From an uncultured Helicobacter sp. (GTDB taxonomy: Bacteria > Campylobacterota > Campylobacteria > Campylobacterales > Helicobacteraceae), in NCBI GenBank assembly GCA_944325475.1, contig CALVAF010000202.1, positions 1 through 5,069 of the forward strand: 5,069 nt of DNA. Reading direction: 5' to 3'. Numbering within the stretch: the first letter of the stretch is position 1; every line of letters begins with the position of its first letter. Below, piece after piece: positions 1-4,364 of the stretch. The notes beneath the pieces were generated by a model. The model did no database searches, was not told where the DNA came from, and saw nothing but the letters and a program-made list of their open reading frames with translations. The position numbers were made by a program, and so were the translations under genes.

Positions 1-98
1 TGTTTTATTCTTCTTTATTGATGATTTCGATTATACAAAACTCAAATATAGTCTCTAATGTTGCGGGGGGGGGGGTGCCTATAATTTTTATTTCTTAA
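1..98 (+). CDS. N-terminal fragment of phase-variable family 8 glycosyltransferase (5' end outside window)
   Basis: This open frame (codons starting at 3, 6, 9...) enters from the left edge and reads FYSSLLMISIIQNSN, then a short linker and a run of glycines from the G tract, and stops at TAA 96-98. The segment resembles the first helix of family 8 glycosyltransferases, where an aromatic residue precedes a stretch like 'vlm.SIi.N.n' close to the nucleotide-sugar-binding N-terminus. The rest of the enzyme continues in a different frame right after the G tract. The two pieces therefore look like one gene interrupted by a tract length that is out of frame. With 12 or 9 Gs the linker would read NVAGGG(G)AYNFYF and run on into the downstream part. 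The true start codon and roughly the first 15-25 residues are not in the window. The family assignment of this short piece rests mainly on its continuity with the downstream frame. Confidence 0.7.
   Translation, partial: FYSSLLMISIIQNSNIVSNVAGGGVPIIFIS
65..75 (+). repeat. Poly-G tract (11 G), phase-variation switch in glycosyltransferase gene
   Basis: Eleven consecutive Gs lie inside the glycosyltransferase reading frame, between the N-terminal helix and the following strand, where they encode glycines in a linker. Slipped-strand mispairing at such tracts is a well-known ON/OFF switch for surface-structure genes in Helicobacter and Campylobacter. Reading from the upstream frame, 11 Gs lead to TAA at 96-98, 10 Gs lead to TAA at 82-84, and 12 or 9 Gs enter the downstream frame. 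The given sequence is therefore OFF. Homopolymers of this length are also prone to sequencing error, so the exact count is less certain than the switch itself. Confidence 0.88.
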
Positions 99-1171
99 TG
101 GATTTTATTGGTCAAGAAATAAAAGACAAATTGCAAAATTTGATTTTAGAGCTCTCTAAAATTTACCCCTGTACCCTTAGCATTCTTGTTTTAGATGATG
201 AAATTTTAAGAGCTCAATCTTTGCCAACCCTTAATGGAAATTATTTGGCTTATTATCGCTTAAAAATTGGCAGTGTTTTGCCCCAATCGATAACAAAATG
301 CGTTTATTTAGATATAGATATGCTTGTTTTGGGGGATTTAAGGGAATTATTTGCTATAGATTTGCAGGGCAAAATTTGTGGAGCTGTAATGGATTATTAT
401 AATGCCAATAGAGTTCTTAAGCCCAAAAGTGAAACTTATCCACCAATTGATATCAGTGTAAATTATTTTAATAGCGGAATGATGTTAATAGATTTGGAGT
501 TGTGGAGAAAAGAAAAAATAGAAAAGAAAATTTTTGAAATTGCGGCAAATTACTATTGTCCAACACATGATCAAGATATTTTAAATGCTGTTATGCTTGG
601 GAGGTTTTATAAGCTTTCAATAGAGTGGAATATTTTGGCGTATGTCTATTGTGATGCTATTTGTCTTGATGACAAAGGCAAGATAAATATTTCTTATCAA
701 AGAAAAGATTTCAATAATGCTCTTAAGAATCCTAAAATTTTTCATTATTATATTAGATATAAACCTTGGAGGGATAGTAAGATTTATTTGGATTACCACA
801 ATAAATTTTTAGGTCAATATTGGTGGGATATGGTGGAGCAAACACCGATATTTAAAGAGGAATTGCTAAAGAAAAAACCGCAAGCGGATAATGCCCTATC
901 TTTCCAATGTTATTTAGGATACCAGCTTTTAAAGCTTTATCAAAAAGGATTGTTTTTGGCTACCCCATTTTATGTTTATTATTTTTATGGGAAGAAAGAT
1001 TTGATTAAAATGGGGGAGATTCCATTGCAAGATTATAATCTTTCATATCAATTAGGAAGGTTGGCAGCTCATGCTTATTCTAAATGCAAACAAGGTAGAT
1101 TAATGGAATTGCCTTTTAGAGTAATAAGTGTTATTAGGCGTTTTAGAAAAAATCAAGCAAGAATTTTCTAG
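98..1171 (+). CDS. Family 8 glycosyltransferase, main part, out of frame with its N-terminus (phase OFF)
   Basis: Encodes most of a GT8 (LgtC-like) retaining glycosyltransferase, a family that moves a sugar, often galactose or glucose, from a UDP-sugar onto the growing LPS/LOS or another surface glycan on the cytoplasmic face. Numbered from the ATG at 98, visible features are NGNYLAYYRLKI at 46-57, the metal-binding DxD as DID at 72-74 within YLDIDMLVLGDL, FNSGMMLIDL at 124-133, DQDILN at 158-163, and the C-terminal HYYIRYKPW at 216-224, which matches the family's H...KPW metal/UDP-binding motif. A basic tail (RVISVIRRFRK, 341-351) could hold it at the membrane. The frame is open back to 59, and YNFYFLMDFI upstream of and across the ATG still looks like GT8. 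This ATG has no Shine-Dalgarno sequence and is probably not the normal start. The exact sugar and acceptor cannot be told. Confidence 0.88.
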   Translation: MDFIGQEIKDKLQNLILELSKIYPCTLSILVLDDEILRAQSLPTLNGNYLAYYRLKIGSVLPQSITKCVYLDIDMLVLGDLRELFAIDLQGKICGAVMDYYNANRVLKPKSETYPPIDISVNYFNSGMMLIDLELWRKEKIEKKIFEIAANYYCPTHDQDILNAVMLGRFYKLSIEWNILAYVYCDAICLDDKGKINISYQRKDFNNALKNPKIFHYYIRYKPWRDSKIYLDYHNKFLGQYWWDMVEQTPIFKEELLKKKPQADNALSFQCYLGYQLLKLYQKGLFLATPFYVYYFYGKKDLIKMGEIPLQDYNLSYQLGRLAAHAYSKCKQGRLMELPFRVISVIRRFRKNQARIF

Positions 1172-1238
1172 GCAAGATTCTTAAAGTTTCAAGTTTTGTT
1201 GTTTTTAAAGTTTAGCAGGGCAATATAAGAATCTTTGC
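1172..1238 (+). terminator. Possible terminator after the glycosyltransferase gene (weak)
   Basis: GCAAGATTCTT (1172-1182) can pair with AAGAATCTTTGC (1227-1238) with one bulged T, and a run of six Ts follows at 1246-1251. The 44-nt loop is long and AT-rich, which is unlike a classic intrinsic terminator. The position just after the stop codon, ahead of a convergent gene, is what supports it. Confidence 0.3.
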
Positions 1239-1349
1239 TGATTGGTTTTTTGAGTGTGGGTAATAGCCATGGCTTGTGTTTTGGTCTAGATAATGGAGGG
1301 TTTTAAAATTTAAAAAATTTGTGGGATAATCAGCAATGCTTTTGGAGGT

Positions 1350-1376
1350 AAAAAGGAGGAGATTGTAATCTTCCTT
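1350..1376 (-). terminator. Intrinsic terminator of metK
   Basis: Read on the minus strand, AAGGAAGAT (1376-1368) pairs with ATCT..TCCTT (1364-1353) around the loop TACA, with a two-base CC bulge, and runs into five Ts (1354-1350). It begins seven bases beyond the metK stop codon, an ordinary place for a rho-independent terminator. The stem is short and bulged, so it may be only moderately strong. Confidence 0.5.
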
Positions 1377-1383
1377 AAAACCT

Positions 1384-2544
1384 TTATTTGAGATTGAAGT
1401 AGTCTTTAATGGCTTCAACTTTGTCGGTTTTCTCCCAAGTAAATTCGGGTAATTCCCTGCCAAAATGCCCATAACTTGCAGTTTTTTGATAGATTGGACG
1501 GAGGAGGTCTAGGGATTCAATAATGCCTTTTGGCGTGAGGTGGAAGAGGGTTTTGATGCATTCCTCGATTTTAGAATCTTCGACTTTGCCTGTGCCATGC
1601 GTATTAACAAGGATTGAGACGGGTTCTACTACTCCAATTGCATAGGCAATTTGCACGGTGGCTTTGTCACAAATTCCGCTTGCAACAAGGTTTTTTGCGA
1701 CATATCGCATGGCATACGCACCGCTTCTATCGACTTTACTTGGGTCTTTTCCACTAAAGGCTCCACCACCATGTGGGCAACTTCCGCCATAGGTATCCAC
1801 GATAATTTTTCTCCCAGTTAGCCCCGCATCGCCTTGAGGACCACCGATGACGAATTTACCGGTTGGGTTGATGAAATAGCGGATATTATCGGTCTCAAAC
1901 TCCCGTGGTAGAGCCTTTTTGATGACTTCTTCAATCACTGCACTTCTAAGAATTTCTTGAGAAGTTTCTGGGCTGTGTTGAGTGGAAACTACAATCGTAT
2001 CGATTCCCACAGGGATTCCATTAGCATATTTTATAGTGACTTGAGACTTGCCATCAGGGCGTAAAAAGGGTAGTGTGCCATCTTTTCTAAGGGCGGCTAG
2101 TCTTTCTGTGATTCGATGAGAAAGGTAGATAGGAAGTGGCATTAAAACATCAGTTTCGCGGCAAGCATAGCCAAACATCAAGCCTTGGTCTCCCGCCCCA
2201 ATCTCGCCATCTTCCCTATCAACACCTTGATTAATATCTGGGCTTTGCTCGCCAATACCATTAAGCACCCCTGCGCTACGATAATCAAAGCCATATCGTG
2301 CATCAATATAACCAATCTCACGAATCACGCGTCTAGCAATGTCTTGCATCGGGGCATAAGCATGGGTTTTTAGCTCCCCTGCAATCACGCAATATCCATT
2401 AGAAAGTAGGGTTTCGCATGCCACTCTTGCCTTTGGATCTCGCTCTATAATATAGTCCAAAATCGCATCGCTGATTTGGTCTGCCATTTTGTCTGGATGT
2501 CCTTCAGTCACCGATTCGGAAGTAAAAAGAAATTCTTTTTTCAT
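1384..2544 (-). CDS. metK: S-adenosylmethionine synthase (methionine adenosyltransferase)
   Basis: Makes S-adenosylmethionine from methionine and ATP, releasing phosphate and pyrophosphate; the cytosolic enzyme supplies the methyl donor for methylation, polyamine and cofactor synthesis. The 386-residue product has the usual full length (E. coli has 384). Clear signatures are LFTSESVTEGHPDK at 6-19 with the ATP-binding His16, GAGDQGLMFGYA at 116-127 (signature 1), INPTGKFVIGGPQGDAGLTG at 225-244, and the phosphate loop GGGAFSGKD at 259-267 (signature 2). The start is fixed by the N-terminal match and by AAGG (complement of 2552-2555) about seven bases upstream. The gene stands alone, divergent from the peroxiredoxin gene and convergent with the glycosyltransferase. 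It looks intact, and its base composition is visibly richer in GC than the glycosyltransferase gene. Confidence 0.98.
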   Translation of the reverse strand: MKKEFLFTSESVTEGHPDKMADQISDAILDYIIERDPKARVACETLLSNGYCVIAGELKTHAYAPMQDIARRVIREIGYIDARYGFDYRSAGVLNGIGEQSPDINQGVDREDGEIGAGDQGLMFGYACRETDVLMPLPIYLSHRITERLAALRKDGTLPFLRPDGKSQVTIKYANGIPVGIDTIVVSTQHSPETSQEILRSAVIEEVIKKALPREFETDNIRYFINPTGKFVIGGPQGDAGLTGRKIIVDTYGGSCPHGGGAFSGKDPSKVDRSGAYAMRYVAKNLVASGICDKATVQIAYAIGVVEPVSILVNTHGTGKVEDSKIEECIKTLFHLTPKGIIESLDLLRPIYQKTASYGHFGRELPEFTWEKTDKVEAIKDYFNLK

Positions 2545-2574
2545 AAATTCACCTTGTATTTTAAAGTTTTTAGA

Positions 2575-2583
2575 ATTGTAACA
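2575..2583 (-). promoter_or_regulatory. Predicted metK promoter, extended -10 (TGtTACAAT)
   Basis: On the minus strand TACAAT (2580-2575) is preceded by TGT, giving an extended -10 element for the housekeeping sigma factor, as is common in Helicobacter where -35 boxes are poorly conserved. Transcription would begin near 2568, giving a leader of about 24 nt that contains the metK Shine-Dalgarno sequence. Confidence 0.55.
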
Positions 2584-2597
2584 AAGCGAATCTTAAA

Positions 2598-2647
2598 AAA
2601 GATAAAAAAGCTAAAAAATTTTGTTTTTTAATTTTTGATTTATCTTT
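2598..2647. repeat. Nested inverted repeats between the metK and peroxiredoxin promoters
   Basis: AAAGATAAA (2598-2606) and TTTATCTTT (2639-2647) form a perfect 9-bp inverted repeat. Inside it TAAAAAA (2612-2618) and TTTTTTA (2624-2630) form a second one with almost the same centre (2622.5 and 2621). The structure lies between the two divergent -10 boxes. A/T-rich dyads can arise by chance in such sequence, so a role as an operator or bent-DNA element is only a possibility. Confidence 0.4.
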
Positions 2648-2651
2648 GTAT

Positions 2652-2660
2652 TGGTAGAAT
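2652..2660 (+). promoter_or_regulatory. Predicted peroxiredoxin promoter, extended -10 (TGgTAGAAT)
   Basis: TAGAAT (2655-2660) preceded by TGG makes a good extended -10 box. The start point would be near 2667, giving a leader of about 42 nt that ends in a strong ribosome binding site. TGTAAT at 2661-2666 is an alternative -10. Confidence 0.5.
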
Positions 2661-2665
2661 TGTAA

Positions 2666-2682
2666 TTGATATTTTTTATCAA
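2666..2682. promoter_or_regulatory. Palindrome TTGATA-N5-TATCAA at the predicted peroxiredoxin start site
   Basis: A perfect 6-bp inverted repeat with a spacer of five Ts sits just downstream of the predicted -10 box, where a bound repressor would block transcription. Peroxide-defence genes in the Campylobacterota can be controlled by Fur-family repressors such as PerR, which bind AT-rich palindromes. The site does not clearly match the Bacillus-type PerR consensus, so the regulator is unknown. Confidence 0.4.
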
Positions 2683-2708
2683 CAAATTATTTTTATAAAG
2701 GATTTAAA

Positions 2709-3305
2709 ATGTTAGTAACAAAAAAAGCTCCAAATTTCAAAGCACCTGCAGTTTTAGCAAACAATCAAATTGTAGAGGATTTTGAACTTTCTAGAAACTT
2801 TGGCAGGAATGGTGCGATTGTTTTCTTTTGGCCAAAGGATTTTACATTTGTTTGCCCATCAGAAATCATCGCAATGGACCACAGAGTAAAAGCATTTGCT
2901 GAAAAAGGCTTCAATGTTATTGGTGTTTCTATTGATTCAGATGTGGTGCATTTTGCTTGGAAAAATACTCCAGTTAATCAAGGCGGAATCGGAAATGTGC
3001 AATTCCCTATGGTTTCTGATATTACAAAGCAAATTTCAAGAGATTATGAAGTTTTGATTGATGAGGCAGTGGCATTAAGAGGTTCTTTCTTGATTGATAA
3101 GAATCAAGTTGTTCGCCATGCTGTGATTAATGACCTTCCACTTGGTAGAAATATGGATGAAATGCTAAGAATGTGCGATGCTTTGACATTCTTTGAAGAA
3201 AATGGTGAAGTTTGCCCAGCAGGGTGGAATAAAGGTGATAAAGGTATGAAAGCAGACGCTAAGGGTGTGGCAGAATACCTTTCACAAAACGCAGACAAAC
3301 TATAA
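2709..3305 (+). CDS. ahpC: Typical 2-Cys peroxiredoxin (alkyl hydroperoxide reductase AhpC/TsaA)
   Basis: A thiol peroxidase that reduces hydrogen peroxide, organic hydroperoxides and probably peroxynitrite in the cytoplasm; in Helicobacter the related enzyme is recycled by thioredoxin rather than AhpF, and no ahpF lies nearby. The product is 198 residues, the same length as H. pylori AhpC. The peroxidatic Cys49 sits in FTFVCPSE (45-52) with Thr46, the active-site arginine is Arg124 in LRGSF, and the resolving Cys169 is in GEVCPAGW (166-173). A GGIG motif (92-95) resembles the GGLG loop of overoxidation-sensitive peroxiredoxins, but the C-terminal YF is YL (190-191). Cys156 is an extra cysteine. 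AAAGGA (2697-2702) lies six bases before the ATG. It is monocistronic, with a terminator 21 bases after the stop. Also called tsaA in Helicobacter. Confidence 0.96.
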   Translation: MLVTKKAPNFKAPAVLANNQIVEDFELSRNFGRNGAIVFFWPKDFTFVCPSEIIAMDHRVKAFAEKGFNVIGVSIDSDVVHFAWKNTPVNQGGIGNVQFPMVSDITKQISRDYEVLIDEAVALRGSFLIDKNQVVRHAVINDLPLGRNMDEMLRMCDALTFFEENGEVCPAGWNKGDKGMKADAKGVAEYLSQNADKL

Positions 3306-3326
3306 TCTGCAAAATTCACTACGCTT

Positions 3327-3348
3327 AAAGCCCATAAATATGGGCTTT
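3327..3348 (+). terminator. Strong hairpin terminator between peroxiredoxin and HDOD genes
   Basis: AAAGCCCAT and ATGGGCTTT form a perfect 9-bp stem around the loop AAAT, with T-rich sequence (ggtattcttctttaa) after it on the + strand. It starts 21 bases after the peroxiredoxin stop. It lies between convergent genes and can fold in both directions, so it may also end the HDOD transcript, though the minus-strand side has no good T run. Confidence 0.78.
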
Positions 3349-3367
3349 GGTATTCTTCTTTAACTCC

Positions 3368-4225
3368 TTAACTTCCTAATTCCTGTGCTAGATTGTCTTT
3401 AGCTTCTTTGGGTAGGTTAGCTAGGAAATTCCCCATATCAAAGTCGATATTTTGATTCTTTGCCTCATTTAAAAGTGCAATAGCTTTTTTGGAATTGAAA
3501 TGGCTTAATGGCGCATAAGGTTCAAAAAGGCAGTTAGTAATGGCTAATGCATAGGCGTTTTTTTTGACTTCTCCATTTGCAGCATGTGGCGTGTCGATAT
3601 AGGCAATACTTTGAATCAAAATTTCATCAAAATGCCAATAATCAAATAAAAATCCCAAAAAAGACACGCTATCCACTCCACAATAGCGATTCTCTACCTC
3701 ACGAATGTCTTGGAAATTGTGAGCTTTGTTTTCGGATAAAAATTCCTTGTCCTTGCTAGCTTTAATTAGCATATTAGAAAGTAGAATCATTCCTAGCCGC
3801 AGCAACATCGCACATGGCACAAGCGTGTTTGCAAGGGTTTTGTTTTCTTCTTTGAGCCAACTTGAGATAAAATCTGCTTCCTTAGAGCAATTATTAAGGA
3901 AGCTTGCTGTGTCTAAGCCATAGGGGGAAACATCAATGGTGAAAGTGGATTTGAGGGAATTGGCTAAGACGACATTTTTAATATTGTTGATTCTAAGCAA
4001 GGAAATCACTTGGATAATCGTAGAAACTTGTCTTGAAAGTCCATAAAATGGAGAGTTTGCAAGACGTAATAATTCTGCAACTAAAAGTGGATCTTTTTGG
4101 ATAATATTGGCGATTTTGTTAGCTTCTAAATTCGCACCATTAGAATCAATATAATCACGCAATTCTGTAACGGTACTTGGTAGCGGAGGGAGATTCTGGA
4201 TTGTTTCTAATAGCAAGGGGTTCAT
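3368..4225 (-). CDS. HDOD-domain protein (probable non-catalytic signalling/regulatory protein)
   Basis: The 285-residue product is essentially one HDOD domain, a helical relative of HD phosphohydrolases that has lost their catalytic residues and usually acts in signalling or regulation, in some bacteria linked to motility or stress. Visible blocks are LPPLPSTVTEL (12-22), DPLLVAELLRLANSPFYG (45-62) and TIIQVISLLRINNIKNVVLA (69-88), then a more divergent half with GVDSVSFLGFLFDYW (183-197). HD-type metal-ligand histidines are absent: AMLLRLG (139-145) stands where HD proteins have a 'LLHDiG' motif. No signal peptide or clear membrane segment is seen. The ATG is preceded by AAGGA (complement of 4231-4235) at five bases. 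It is convergent with the peroxiredoxin gene and divergent from mqnA, so neighbours do not define its partner. A run of eight As in the coding strand (complement of 3558-3565) encodes Lys-Lys in VKKNA. Confidence 0.88.
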   Translation of the reverse strand: MNPLLLETIQNLPPLPSTVTELRDYIDSNGANLEANKIANIIQKDPLLVAELLRLANSPFYGLSRQVSTIIQVISLLRINNIKNVVLANSLKSTFTIDVSPYGLDTASFLNNCSKEADFISSWLKEENKTLANTLVPCAMLLRLGMILLSNMLIKASKDKEFLSENKAHNFQDIREVENRYCGVDSVSFLGFLFDYWHFDEILIQSIAYIDTPHAANGEVKKNAYALAITNCLFEPYAPLSHFNSKKAIALLNEAKNQNIDFDMGNFLANLPKEAKDNLAQELGS

Positions 4226-4256
4226 TTTTATCCTTTTTGTATAGAATTTATATTAT

Positions 4257-4265
4257 TTTATACCA
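4257..4265 (-). promoter_or_regulatory. Predicted HDOD gene promoter, extended -10 (TGgTATAAA)
   Basis: On the minus strand TATAAA (4262-4257) follows TGG, an extended -10 box. Transcription would start near 4250, leaving a leader of about 25 nt with the ribosome binding site. A run of eight Ts on the + strand (4266-4273) lies directly upstream and could vary in length. Confidence 0.5.
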
Positions 4266-4297
4266 TTTTTTTTGAAAGGTTACTTATTTGGAAGTCT

Positions 4298-4329
4298 TAT
4301 AGATTGTATAGATTTAGATTTATCAGATA
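4298..4329 (+). repeat. Short direct repeats (AGATT/AGATA) upstream of mqnA
   Basis: TATAGATT occurs at 4298-4305 and 4307-4314, followed by TTTAGATT at 4313-4320 and CAGATA at 4324-4329. The AGAT cores begin at 4301, 4310, 4316 and 4325, with spacings of 9, 6 and 9 bases. They run up to the predicted mqnA -10 box. They could be a protein-binding array or simply low-complexity AT-rich sequence. Confidence 0.35.
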
Positions 4330-4333
4330 TAGT
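4328..4333 (+). promoter_or_regulatory. Predicted mqnA -10 box (TATAGT)
   Basis: TATAGT differs from the TATAAT consensus at one base and would give a start near 4340 and a leader of about 25 nt carrying AAGGA at 4354-4358. TAAAAT at 4335-4340 is an alternative. Neither has the TG extension seen at the other promoters here. Confidence 0.38.
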
Positions 4334-4364
4334 GTAAAATAACTTAAAAAGTTAAGGAATATTT

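Noticed and set aside
58..84. Short frame ATG TTG CGG GGG... ending at TAA 82-84
   Set aside because: Only eight codons with no ribosome binding site; it is a by-product of the G tract.
80..85. Perfect TATAAT just after the G tract, suggesting an internal promoter whose spacing the tract would tune
   Set aside because: It lies inside the coding region (reads through Tyr-Asn in the ON frame), would put the transcript start only about five bases before the ATG at 98, and has no ribosome binding site after it. AT-rich coding sequence gives this match by chance.
617..799. 60-residue frame on the minus strand inside the glycosyltransferase gene
   Set aside because: Fully antisense to a well-supported gene, no recognisable domain and no ribosome binding site evident.
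1212..1472. 86-residue minus-strand frame overlapping the end of metK and the gap after it
   Set aside because: Its start lies inside metK in another frame and the product has no family features; it runs through the predicted metK terminator.
2185..2373. 62-residue plus-strand frame inside metK
   Set aside because: Antisense shadow of a highly conserved enzyme; no independent support.
3104..3319. 71-residue minus-strand frame inside the peroxiredoxin gene
   Set aside because: Antisense to a conserved coding sequence and composed of a translation typical of a shadow frame.
3306..3367. CRISPR, tRNA or small-RNA gene in the convergent gap
   Set aside because: The only structure is the single perfect hairpin, which is explained as a terminator.
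3577..3923. Two plus-strand frames of 60 and 65 residues inside the HDOD gene
   Set aside because: They overlap each other and lie antisense to the HDOD gene, with no recognisable features.
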